Part shown: piece by piece, positions 7,649-15,932 of the stretch
Numbering within the stretch: the stretch's first letter is position 1
Layout of the letters: the number at the start of each line of letters is the position of its first letter
Source of the DNA: JAUVUV01 sp964548275
GTDB taxonomy: Bacteria > Gemmatimonadota > Glassbacteria > GWA2-58-10
Assembly: GCA_964548275.1 (NCBI GenBank)
Contig: CAZJQI010000007.1
Span: 37,579-101,578 of the forward strand
Length of the DNA: 64,000 bases
Direction: 5' to 3'
Notes under the pieces: model-generated
What the model was told of the DNA's origin: nothing
What the model saw: the letters and a program-made list of their open reading frames with translations, nothing else
Database searches by the model: none
Made by a program: the position numbers and the translations under genes

Positions 7649-8463
7649 TTCTTCCTTGCGAGGTAGAGGGTGCGGTAAGTTAACCAGTCCGGAAGCAGAG
7701 GGCCTAAAGCGAGTTCACATGCCCCTGTTGCTATCCTGAACCATGAGAACCTGGCGCACAGCCATTCGAGCAGGGAAGCAAAGGGAGCCAGGTAATAACT
7801 GTGGCCCAGATCATAGGCCAGCGTCTTTTCATCTGCCAGCCCGGCGTTTTCCATGGCCCGGCGTACCTCCGCACGGCTGGCGTAAACCGTGGCAACTGAC
7901 CGGTCTGCCTTGCCGCGGGAGGGCAGGGTAATCCTGAAAGCCCGGAGAAGCTTTTCAGCAGCCCGCACGTGTTCTCCAGAACGCATTTCGAAAAATACCG
8001 TCCCCCCGGGTTTTAACACGCGGCCCAGCTCGGCGAGAACCACCGGCCAGTCCGGTAGATGAAAAAACACGTGCATGCAAACCACAGCATCGAAACTGTT
8101 GTCGGAAAGAGGAAGCCCGTAGATATCTGACCGTACGGATGGTATGCCCGGCGCCTTTTCGCGCAACGCGTCCAGCATCGCCTGAGAGCTGTCAAGGGCA
8201 ACGACCGTATTGCCCTGATTCTCCAGGAAAGCTGTGAAACGGCCCGTGCCGGCACCCGCGTCAAGAACCAGGGCTCCCTTGAGATGCCTGACAATCCACC
8301 TCCGCTCCACAAGGGTGTTCAGCTCGTTCAGGCCTGAGCCGTAGCGGCGGTCGTAACGCTCAGCGTAGTCCTCGGTCTCGTAGCGTGATCTTTTCAACTC
8401 GCGTACGGTTGGCGATTCTTCAACCGGGCTTTTGCCTTTTTCCTGCCGGTTTGGAGGGTTCAA
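7645..8463 (-). CDS. class I SAM-dependent methyltransferase
   Basis: A 272-aa cytoplasmic methyltransferase. Motif I is VLDAGAGTGRFTAFL (SAM binding), the acidic loop is VVALDSSQAMLDAL, and motif IV/V are FDAVVCMHVFFHLPDW and LKPGGTVFFEMRSGE. This is the methyltransferase 11 type found in many sugar- and lipid-modifying clusters; the substrate cannot be read from sequence. Its start overlaps the deacetylase stop by four bases and its own stop overlaps the flippase start, so it is inside a tightly packed operon and probably modifies the glycan or its lipid carrier. Confidence 0.88.
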   Translation of the reverse strand: MNPPNRQEKGKSPVEESPTVRELKRSRYETEDYAERYDRRYGSGLNELNTLVERRWIVRHLKGALVLDAGAGTGRFTAFLENQGNTVVALDSSQAMLDALREKAPGIPSVRSDIYGLPLSDNSFDAVVCMHVFFHLPDWPVVLAELGRVLKPGGTVFFEMRSGEHVRAAEKLLRAFRITLPSRGKADRSVATVYASRAEVRRAMENAGLADEKTLAYDLGHSYYLAPFASLLEWLCARFSWFRIATGACELALGPLLPDWLTYRTLYLARKK

Positions 8464-9521
8464 ATCAGTTCCTTTGCGAGGATTTCATTGAAATAAGTTT
8501 CACAATCCACCAGACGCACCCCGCGGGAGGTCAGTTCTCTCAACAGACGCTCCAATTCCTTTTCATATCTGGCCAGATCGCGAAGGTGTAGCTGAATGGT
8601 GAGATCGGAAAGGGCGAGCCGCTGCCAGAGAAGCTGCTCCCAGCCAGGCTGGAAAAAAAAGTTCACTCCCAGGTCGACCAGGCCGTACCCGGCAAGCCTG
8701 AGCGGATGGACCAGCCAGCTGCGGATAAACCAGCGGTAGCCAGCCTCCTCGAGAAGTTCGAAAGTAAGTCTGTTGTACTTGGTGTAAGGCGCTACGAAAC
8801 CCTTGATGTGACATCCGCAGAGGTCCTCGAGAAACCGGTGGTTGTCCTGTATCTCCCGAAGCTGACGGCGTCTTCCGTGGCTTGAAAGCACAACATAGTG
8901 GCTCCAGGAGTGGCTCGCCACGTCCGCTCCCGTGTGTTCGACAAGTTTTTTTACGCGCCGGGTTCGGCTTTTAATCTCGGTTCCAGCTACTGCCAGGGTC
9001 GGGCGAAGAGGATAGCGGTCGCACCAGCGCTCCAGAATGCAGAATCCCGCCTCGTCCCAGTCCACGTTCACCCGCAAAACGACCCGCCTTCCCTCTGGTA
9101 TCGGCAGATTGGCGATTTCTTGTAAGGGCACGGCAGGCTCGGTTGCGGTTTTGTATCCTCTGCGAAATGGTTTTTTGAACAGCCTGATAAATCCCTGAAC
9201 CAGCTCATTACTGCCGCTTTCAGTAGTTGCGTGGAAAAAGGGGCTTTTGCCATAAAAATATGCAAGCAAGAGCATAAGCCGGTTAAGACGGTCGGTTGAG
9301 CTGGTGAGCCGAAGAATATTTCCCTGGCTGGGAAGAGAAGTTTTACTCAGCCTGAGGTTGGTAAGAAGAACCTCACCCTCCTGCAGGACAGGAGGGTTGG
9401 ATGCGGATACCAGGCGATAACCCCTCGCGGCGAAAGTGCTTGCCAGCCACATCAGGCTTTTGTCGCTGAAAAGCGGTGTATAGGGATTTTTAAGCAGCAG
9501 ATATGCGGTATTTATATTCAT
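8460..9521 (-). CDS. polysaccharide deacetylase-like protein (second copy in locus)
   Basis: The frame opens at 9560, but ATG 9521 gives 353 aa and avoids overlap with the 72-aa gene; I prefer it. Residues about 150-310 have the NodB fold: VLRVNVDWDE for motif 1, ASHSWSHY for the His-x3-His metal pair and GFVAPYTKYN in place of the usual R-x-P-Y/F-G motif, so the conserved Arg is missing. The N-terminal 140 residues (YLLLKNPYTPLF onward) are unlike known catalytic parts and may be an acceptor-binding region. It is unlike the deacetylase at 5230 outside the motifs, so they are not a recent duplication. Confidence 0.72.
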   Translation of the reverse strand: MNINTAYLLLKNPYTPLFSDKSLMWLASTFAARGYRLVSASNPPVLQEGEVLLTNLRLSKTSLPSQGNILRLTSSTDRLNRLMLLLAYFYGKSPFFHATTESGSNELVQGFIRLFKKPFRRGYKTATEPAVPLQEIANLPIPEGRRVVLRVNVDWDEAGFCILERWCDRYPLRPTLAVAGTEIKSRTRRVKKLVEHTGADVASHSWSHYVVLSSHGRRRQLREIQDNHRFLEDLCGCHIKGFVAPYTKYNRLTFELLEEAGYRWFIRSWLVHPLRLAGYGLVDLGVNFFFQPGWEQLLWQRLALSDLTIQLHLRDLARYEKELERLLRELTSRGVRLVDCETYFNEILAKELI

Positions 9522-9529
9522 ATAACTTT

Positions 9530-9748
9530 CTACATCGAGTTTAGAAAGTCGAACGTCCATTCGGGAGCGATACTGTAAAGGTGCTCCAGCGCCTGATTCA
9601 GCGTGGTTTCTTTGCCGGAACCTGCAATTTGTCTGCGAAAGGTTTCAGCCAGCCGGCGGATACTTTTTTCATCAAGGTGTTCCGTGCCAGCCCCCACCGG
9701 TTCTTTATTTCCCGGCAGCAAAAGTTCCATTTTGATTTTATACTTCAT
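9530..9748 (-). CDS. 72-aa hypothetical protein of the polysaccharide locus
   Basis: A small soluble protein with start KYKIKMELLLPGN and a predicted helical middle (EKSIRRLAETFRRQ) before a Trp-containing C terminus. Its ATG overlaps the kinase stop by 11 bases and the deacetylase start lies at its end, so it is probably translated as part of the operon. I do not recognise the family. Its size suggests a partner or regulatory protein for the kinase upstream or the deacetylase downstream. Confidence 0.55.
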   Translation of the reverse strand: MKYKIKMELLLPGNKEPVGAGTEHLDEKSIRRLAETFRRQIAGSGKETTLNQALEHLYSIAPEWTFDFLNSM

Positions 9749-10544
9749 TCCGGGGCATCCCGATTTGTCTCTCTTTACCTGTCAGAAGGGCCGCAGCGCG
9801 CTCGGCGGAAATGGCTGATTCGCCTGCAGAACTGTAATAATCTTTCGCCCTGGATAAAAGCTTTTGGGCCAGGTCATCTGGAAATCGCCTCTTTTTCCGC
9901 CAGTGGCGCCCCAGGGAGTAAAGGAGCCTTTCGTGGCAGTAGGCCCTGCGCTGGCAGTCAATTGCGCCCGGTTTCCCGCCTTTTGAGGGTATTTCGCTGT
10001 CGATAAAATCCACGCCTCCGCTTTCCGGGTCAATCAGGACATTCCCCGCATTCAGGTCAGTGTGGAAAACCCCGGCGTCGCACATCCGGTCTATTGATTC
10101 TAAGGCCCTGGGCAGCCATTTAATCAGTTCCTCCGGCGGCAACTCCAGCAGACAGATCCCGGGCAGAAAATCGCGCATGAAAAATCCCTTTTCGCACAAC
10201 TGAATTTCAGGTCCCAGGCCGATCCCGGCCAGGGACTGCAAAACAGAGGCCTCCAGAGCGAAACGCTCGCTGTAGTGAAGGTAATCAGGACCGAGGATTC
10301 GCCTGATGCGTCGTTCGATCACTCTGCTTGCCGCCTTGACCACGTGGCTCGGCCGGGTTGCTCCCTGCTGAACGACCAGGTATTTCAACCCCCAGCCGCG
10401 GCCCTTTATGAACCTTGCCAGGCTCACCGGCTTACTCAGTTTGAGTGAAACACTCTCCGCGATTGCGGCTTTGCCGGTTACCAGACCCAGCTCAGCATAA
10501 AAAAATCCGAGAGTTTTTTTGATATTTGCCAAAGTGAAACTCAA
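9738..10544 (-). CDS. lipopolysaccharide kinase-like protein (Kdo/WaaP family)
   Basis: A 268-aa protein-kinase-fold enzyme. The catalytic loop is visible as HTDLNAGNVLID (residues about 180-191) and the metal-binding segment as VDFIDSE, in place of DFG. WaaP and KdkA enzymes phosphorylate sugars of the lipopolysaccharide inner core at the cytoplasmic face. The beta3 Lys is probably KYLVVQQGATRPSHVVKAA or nearby, not resolved by eye. The start is TTG at 10544 with no strong ribosome site, so a slightly different start is possible. Sitting between glycosyltransferases and a deacetylase, it likely phosphorylates the glycan or its lipid anchor. Confidence 0.75.
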   Translation of the reverse strand: MSFTLANIKKTLGFFYAELGLVTGKAAIAESVSLKLSKPVSLARFIKGRGWGLKYLVVQQGATRPSHVVKAASRVIERRIRRILGPDYLHYSERFALEASVLQSLAGIGLGPEIQLCEKGFFMRDFLPGICLLELPPEELIKWLPRALESIDRMCDAGVFHTDLNAGNVLIDPESGGVDFIDSEIPSKGGKPGAIDCQRRAYCHERLLYSLGRHWRKKRRFPDDLAQKLLSRAKDYYSSAGESAISAERAAALLTGKERQIGMPRNEV

Positions 10545-10654
10545 CTTTGTTCAGGAGAAGTTCCAGCGCACGGTTCGCAGGAGTTTCTTTCCGCTGTTTC
10601 TATCCTGAACCTCAATTGATCCCCCTGAATATGGAGGTAGAACAAGCCCACCTC

Positions 10655-11839
10655 TCAATGTCGGCCCAGAAGGCTGCCGTATATCGAGGCGACTTTCTTT
10701 TCCATAACTTTTGGAGCGTAATTTTTGCGGGCTAAATTTCGTGCTTTGATGCCCAATTCTTCTCTCAAATTACCAGCTTCAAGCAATCTCTGGATAGAGG
10801 CCCTGAAATCCGCGGGTGAGTTCGGTACTGCAAGAAGGTAATCAGCAGAGAGGAATTCCCGGACCGGGTGATTTTCTTTTTGATTCAAAACAATCGGCAG
10901 GCCGCATAACATCGCCTCCAGCACACTCTTGCTGATTTCCCAGTTGTTGTACTGATAGACGTAGATATCGTAATGCCGCATGCTCTGCACTATCTGCTCG
11001 TTTGGCTGGAAGCTGATAAAGTTCACCTTATCTGTTACACCTGCTTCACCAGCTATTCTTACAAGCTGCCTGTGCGCCGGGCCGCCGCCGATTATATCAA
11101 GTTTTACATCAAGCCCCTCTATCGCTCTCAGGATGTTGGTGGGTTCCTTGATACCCGGGGTTTGTCTGCCTACATTCAGCAGCCGCGGGGGCGAGTTAAG
11201 CTCGTAAGATTCTTTGGGACGCACATCTTCAGAAACAGCATTGTATATCAAACGGGGATTGTTATAAGAGAGCCTTCTGACATAATTGCAAACAGAATGG
11301 TATACGCAAATCACCTCATCGCATCTTCGCAGGGTCTGATTCGCGATTTGCCGGGTTCGCAAACTGTAAAGATATAGAAGAGTTTTCTTTAATGGATCAC
11401 GGCAGGCACGGATTTCCAACTTTTTGTACCAGTCGCCCACCTCGTGTACCGAGGCGACCAGCGGAACGTTGAACCGCTTTTTGCTTTCCACAGCAAGTAA
11501 GCCATTGAGATGAAGGCCGTGGATGCGGATAAGATCAGGCCTTGCCTTGATTTGATCCAACGCCCTGGAAATCCAGTTTCCGAGGAGATATCTGTTCCAG
11601 CCCAGAGTCGAGATAGCATCCGGACGGCCAATGGCAGTTAATGATAGATCGGCCGAACCAACAGTCGTTTTCACCCGATCGTGATCAATCGGCCCTTTAT
11701 CGCTGAGCGAGACTATCTCGACTTCTTCAAAATAGTCATCTGGATTGTAGTATCTTTTGGTAATTTCACCTTTAGCAGCAAGCTTGTTCAGATCGTCCGG
11801 AATAATGACCAGGAGCCTTTTCTTTTTTTTCCCCATCAT
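10655..11839 (-). CDS. glycosyltransferase, GT4 family
   Basis: A 394-aa GT-B fold enzyme. The C-terminal half has the family pattern: LLNVGRQTPGIKEPTNIL, then VKLDIIGGGPAHRQL, and the donor-binding region with DIYVYQYNNWEISKSVLEAM that contains the E-x7-E type motif before a GLPIV strand. No membrane segment; it works at the cytoplasmic side on lipid-linked acceptors. A stretch of 110 bases separates it from the kinase gene without a recognised terminator. Sugar specificity cannot be predicted. Confidence 0.85.
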   Translation of the reverse strand: MMGKKKKRLLVIIPDDLNKLAAKGEITKRYYNPDDYFEEVEIVSLSDKGPIDHDRVKTTVGSADLSLTAIGRPDAISTLGWNRYLLGNWISRALDQIKARPDLIRIHGLHLNGLLAVESKKRFNVPLVASVHEVGDWYKKLEIRACRDPLKKTLLYLYSLRTRQIANQTLRRCDEVICVYHSVCNYVRRLSYNNPRLIYNAVSEDVRPKESYELNSPPRLLNVGRQTPGIKEPTNILRAIEGLDVKLDIIGGGPAHRQLVRIAGEAGVTDKVNFISFQPNEQIVQSMRHYDIYVYQYNNWEISKSVLEAMLCGLPIVLNQKENHPVREFLSADYLLAVPNSPADFRASIQRLLEAGNLREELGIKARNLARKNYAPKVMEKKVASIYGSLLGRH

Positions 11840-11896
11840 ATTTATAAAAAGCTGGATAATTACTTGTAAGAGACTGATTTTGCTGACTTCTTTGAC

Positions 11897-13054
11897 TTAT
11901 TGCTCGCCAGGCAAACTGGATGGATCGCCCTTGATAAAGCGCAATATTCTTTCCCCAAGCTTCTCCCAATCGTAGTCGCCTGCCACGCGCAGGGCCTCCT
12001 CGGAAGCCTCGTGCAGCGCCTGCCGATCCTGGAGAAAGTTAGTCAGGGCCTTGGCAAGATCCTCCCCGCTTGAAAAAAAGGAGATGGCCCGCGGCGCAGT
12101 CTCGGCGGTCCGGCGAAGTTCATCACAGGCGGTTGCCAGCACCGGTTTGCCCATGGCCCAGTATTCGAAAAGTTTTACCGGGCTTACCCGGTCGGTTGTC
12201 TGGTTGACCTCAAACGGGATCAGGCAGACATCCATTCCGGCAATCCGCCGGAAAACCTCATCATGAGGCAGCGGGCCGGTAAAGTCGATATTCTTCAGAT
12301 CGTGAGCGCGTGTCACAAGCTCCACACGATTAGGGCCTTCCCCAATGATAAGAAAATTTATCATCGGGCAGAGCCGTGCTGCCTGAAACACCGGCTCGAA
12401 ATCGACCCACTTGCCGAAATAACCGACAAAACCAGCGGTAAAGGTACTCCTCCATTTGCTGGAATCATCGATACTGCCTGGCTTCGGCCTGCCGGGAATA
12501 CTCGAAAGGCTGATCCCATTCGGCACGAGAATGGATTTCGGCGTAAATTTCTGAATGTCCTCGAACAGGAGGTAACTGGTGGCCACGCAACCTGCCGTGG
12601 CAAGCCATGCCGTGGCGGCAAGGAAGAACCTGCGCGCCAGGAATTGCGCCAGCCGGTGTCTCAGTATTTCCGGGAAATCGGCGAACACGAAAAGGGATTT
12701 CTTTCCTTTCAACCGGCACCAGATAAGTGCCAGGACCGATCCCAGGGGGTAGTAGGTAACCAGGCAGTCCGGATTCGATTTGGCCACGGCGAGAAGGTTT
12801 TGCCACTCCATGGCCAGGCCATACAGAATGCCGGGCCTGAACCGGCTGGTGCGCCTGATCACCTCGACCCGCTCAAGCTCCGGGTAAGCGCCTGTTTCTG
12901 CAAAAGAAGAAGCGGATGCGCCCACCGGTACGACCGGATTGTAATAGCTTACCTTTGCGCGCCTGGAAAGATATCGTGCAAATTCCGGACCGTGGCCCCA
13001 GACACTTCCCCAGACCACGGGACCGATCATCGTTACAGATTCTATCCTGACCAT
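11897..13054 (-). CDS. glycosyltransferase, GT4 family
   Basis: The frame opens at TTG 13087, but ATG 13054 (MVRIESVTMIGPV) is a better start and gives 385 aa. The N-terminal Rossmann half has a short Gly-containing loop after MIGPVVWGSVWGHGPEFAR; the C-terminal half shows AGFVGYFGKWVDFEP, FLIIGEGPNR and MDVCLIPFEVN followed by SPVKLFEYWAMGKPVLA, the usual GT4 donor site. Two hydrophobic stretches at residues about 130-165 may bind the membrane surface. Operon position suggests addition of one sugar of the repeat unit. Confidence 0.85.
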   Translation of the reverse strand: MVRIESVTMIGPVVWGSVWGHGPEFARYLSRRAKVSYYNPVVPVGASASSFAETGAYPELERVEVIRRTSRFRPGILYGLAMEWQNLLAVAKSNPDCLVTYYPLGSVLALIWCRLKGKKSLFVFADFPEILRHRLAQFLARRFFLAATAWLATAGCVATSYLLFEDIQKFTPKSILVPNGISLSSIPGRPKPGSIDDSSKWRSTFTAGFVGYFGKWVDFEPVFQAARLCPMINFLIIGEGPNRVELVTRAHDLKNIDFTGPLPHDEVFRRIAGMDVCLIPFEVNQTTDRVSPVKLFEYWAMGKPVLATACDELRRTAETAPRAISFFSSGEDLAKALTNFLQDRQALHEASEEALRVAGDYDWEKLGERILRFIKGDPSSLPGEQ

Positions 13055-13294
13055 TGTTAAAAACCCCGGTAAACAGGAGAAGCACAATCCATTCCGGAAA
13101 TAGTTCAGAAGAAAAATAAGAAGTGGGTCGCCGGACTACAACTGTTTTCACGATATATGCGATTTGATATGGATGTCCGGGATAAATGGGAAAGATTACG
13201 AAAAAAAGGTTTGAATCCAGGCCAGAAAATCGAGAGAGCCGGATAAACAGCGGAAAGGGCGCATCGCCAACCATTGAATGCTAAAAAAAACGCA

Positions 13295-14464
13295 TTACAT
13301 CTGGAGAGTGTTCTGGTAGCAAGAGTCCAGGATTTCGATCTGGGCCGACCAGAGGCCGCGCTGGGCCACGATCCGGGGACCCTCGTCTTTTGCTCTCTGG
13401 AGCAGTTTGTCGTCCTCAGCGGCTCTGAGTATTTGCTCGGCCAGGGCCGCCGTATCCCCGGCCGGGTAGAGCAGCCCGTTTCGTTCGTGTGTGATCCATT
13501 CCCGGTTGGCCGGTATATCGGTTACTACAGGCAGACACCCGCAGGCCATTGCTTCGAGCAGTGAAATGCTGGAACCTTCGGCCGGACTGGTCGAGACATA
13601 GATCCTATGTTGGCCGAGAAGCCGGGCCAGGTGCTCAGGCCCCACCCGGCCGGTGAAAGTCACCCTGTGGCCCAGGCCGCGCCTGCTGCAGAACTCTTTG
13701 AGCTCCTCACTCTGGCTTCCCTGCCCGGCAATGGTGAGCTTGAAATCGGTTGTTCTCTCGCCCAGACGTAAAGCCGCTTCAAGCAGGTCCTTTACCCGGT
13801 AGAGAGGCAGATGGTTCCTGGTGCTGATTATGTTCAATTCTCTCTCGCCAGGAACCTCTTGCTCTCTCGCTGATTTTCCGAATATCCGCTCATCAGCCCC
13901 CATTGGAAAGCTGACAAGCCTTTTTTCATCCAGTCCAAGCCGCAGGAGATAATCGGTAATCGACTGCGAAACGCAGATTATCCGGGTCGAACCGAGAGCG
14001 ACTCGTTTGAAAAGCAGTTGCGTCAGACCGCCGCGATCCTGCGCAAGACGCCAGTCCGAGCCATGCACGGTGAGAATGAGCTTGCGCCCGGTGAGCTTTG
14101 AGGCTGCCAGGCCGACCAGTCCGGCTGGAAAGGCCCAGTGGGCATGTATCAGTCGGCAGCCTCGAGAGACGACCAGGCGTGTGGCTGAAAAAACGCCGCT
14201 TGCCACCAGAGCCGAAATACGAAAAACCGGGACAGGGTCGTATTCGATAAGCAGTTTCTGCGCAGAGGGAAAGAGGAACCGGGTGACAGTATGGGTGGGG
14301 TATTCCTGGAACGGTTCGCTTTGTTTGAAGATGCGAGGAGCTAAAACGTGGCTAAGCCACCCGCGTTCTGCCATATCCTCAACGGTCCGCCGTACGAAAA
14401 TCCCGTGGTATGAACCCTCATAATCAGGATAGGCATTGGTTATCACACAAACCGGAGTGGTCAT
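13295..14464 (-). CDS. glycosyltransferase, GT4 family
   Basis: A 389-aa GT-B enzyme with start MTTPVCVITNAYPDY, acceptor loop HAHWAFPAGLVGLAASK, then ISTRNHLPLYRVKDLLEAA, FKLTIAGQGSQSEEL, and the donor-site motif YVSTSPAEGSSISLLEAMACG with the E-x7-E pair. This is the best-conserved of the three GT4 proteins. The ATG overlaps the GT2 stop by four bases. About 240 bases lie between its stop and the next gene start with no frame that I trust, so the operon may continue through this gap. Confidence 0.9.
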   Translation of the reverse strand: MTTPVCVITNAYPDYEGSYHGIFVRRTVEDMAERGWLSHVLAPRIFKQSEPFQEYPTHTVTRFLFPSAQKLLIEYDPVPVFRISALVASGVFSATRLVVSRGCRLIHAHWAFPAGLVGLAASKLTGRKLILTVHGSDWRLAQDRGGLTQLLFKRVALGSTRIICVSQSITDYLLRLGLDEKRLVSFPMGADERIFGKSAREQEVPGERELNIISTRNHLPLYRVKDLLEAALRLGERTTDFKLTIAGQGSQSEELKEFCSRRGLGHRVTFTGRVGPEHLARLLGQHRIYVSTSPAEGSSISLLEAMACGCLPVVTDIPANREWITHERNGLLYPAGDTAALAEQILRAAEDDKLLQRAKDEGPRIVAQRGLWSAQIEILDSCYQNTLQM

Positions 14465-15459
14465 TGACTCTTGTTATCTTTCTGCGAGTCTCGCTGAAGC
14501 AGGAGGATTTCTTTCTGCGTCCGGAAAAGCTCTTTTTTGAGCAGAGTGATCTGGGTGCTGATAAAAGCGAAGCTCGCCATCTGGATCCCTGCCAGAAGTA
14601 AAAGCACGCTCAACCAGACAATGGGCCGCGTGGGGTTCAACGCAGCATTCATGTACAAGTAGAAAAGATAACCGGCGAGAATCAGTGAGGACAGAGTCAG
14701 AACAAGTCCCAGCACGCCGAATAGCAGAATGGGCCTTTCGTAGAATGAAAACATCAGGTGGCTGAATACGGTCCTCGGCAATTTGAGCTTGCTTTTGCCG
14801 TGCCTGCGGCTGGTCAGCACTGCCGGAACCTCGACTGCCTGGAGCCCGGCGGCTTCAGCCTTGGCGATTATCTCCATGTGAATTTCTTTCCCGTCACTGT
14901 AAAGTTCGATACAGCCGAACACCTCGCGCTTGTATCCACGGAAAATACCGGTCAGTGTATAATATTTGCGTCCCATTGCATGACGGAGCAGGAGATTCGC
15001 CGTGCGGCTGATCAGGAGGCGAAAGGGATCGACCCCCTCGGTTTTTCCGCCGGGCATGTATGGGCTCGCTATCACGATATCCGGAGCGTCGGGAGCCTCG
15101 AGGCGCTTCAGCAGGTCGGTGATCTGCCGCGGGTGGTAGCTCAGATCGGCATCGATCGAGATCACGAAACTGCCCCGGCTTGCAGTGAAACCCTGGCGAA
15201 GGGCCATGCCCCGTCCTCGATTTATGCCATACCCGATGATCCGAACCTCCGGGCTCTGCTGAGCGATAAGCTCCAGTTCGGCGCGGGTGTTGTCTGTGGA
15301 ACCGTCATCAACACAAATCACCTCGAAACTTCTGCCGGTACTGTGCAACTCGCTGCAGACTTTTTCCACGCTCCGGCGAGCGTTTTCCCCCTCGTTAAAC
15401 ATGGGGATGACAATACTGACAAAAGGAGAGTTTTGCGCCTGAACTGCTGGAGAGGACAT
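14461..15459 (-). CDS. glycosyltransferase, GT2 family, with two C-terminal membrane helices
   Basis: ATG 15459 with GAGGTG eight bases upstream is preferred over ATG 15516, giving 332 aa. GT-A fold: SIVIPMFNEGENARRSVEKV, VDDGSTDNT, and the metal site SIDADLSYHP. The C terminus has two transmembrane helices (about 245-270 and 278-300), as in DPM1/GtrB-like and undecaprenyl-phosphate sugar transferases. Such enzymes commonly load a sugar on undecaprenyl phosphate or start a glycan. It is the first gene of the minus-strand polysaccharide operon. Confidence 0.88.
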   Translation of the reverse strand: MSSPAVQAQNSPFVSIVIPMFNEGENARRSVEKVCSELHSTGRSFEVICVDDGSTDNTRAELELIAQQSPEVRIIGYGINRGRGMALRQGFTASRGSFVISIDADLSYHPRQITDLLKRLEAPDAPDIVIASPYMPGGKTEGVDPFRLLISRTANLLLRHAMGRKYYTLTGIFRGYKREVFGCIELYSDGKEIHMEIIAKAEAAGLQAVEVPAVLTSRRHGKSKLKLPRTVFSHLMFSFYERPILLFGVLGLVLTLSSLILAGYLFYLYMNAALNPTRPIVWLSVLLLLAGIQMASFAFISTQITLLKKELFRTQKEILLLQRDSQKDNKSQ

Positions 15460-15932
15460 CGACACCTCGGTATGGCTGAGCGAAAAGATTAACTGTTTGT
15501 GTCCAATGATATGCAAAAACTGGCGAACAGTTGAGGGCTGGCAACGATTTTTGTCCAGTATAAGCGCAAGCCCTTAGCTTGTCAAGATTTCCGGTATCGA
15601 ACAAATCTTTATTTCTTGATAAAATAATTCAAGTATGATATTATGAATTTAAATGGAGTATTTTGCATAATAGTTTTGTATGCAGTTAATTAACTAAAAA
15701 CATAATAAAACGTCTTGGAATAGTTTACTGGTATTTGATCCCATGACAGTGTTTATATGGGAAATATTTACCAGAAGATTTGGGAAAAAAGTGCCATCAC
15801 AGTACTGGATTCCGGTAACTCCAAGGTTTAGCTGACTGGTGCGGTTTTTACTCATTTCATTCTTTAGATAGGTGCTAATCGCTCTATGGATTTAAGAACC
15901 TGGAGGAATCATGCCGGAATGGAGAATATACG
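15460..15932. other. divergent intergenic region between polysaccharide and secretin operons
   Basis: About 470 bases with no gene. The middle (15600-15760) is AT-rich and holds a good plus-strand promoter, listed separately. The minus-strand promoter for the polysaccharide operon must also be here, but I cannot single one out. Confidence 0.65.
15616..15644 (+). promoter_or_regulatory. sigma-70 type promoter for the secretin operon
   Basis: TTGATA (15616-15621) and TATTAT (15639-15644) are separated by exactly 17 bases; each box differs from consensus at one position. Transcription from here would give a leader of roughly 280 bases before the secretin gene. Confidence 0.6.
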
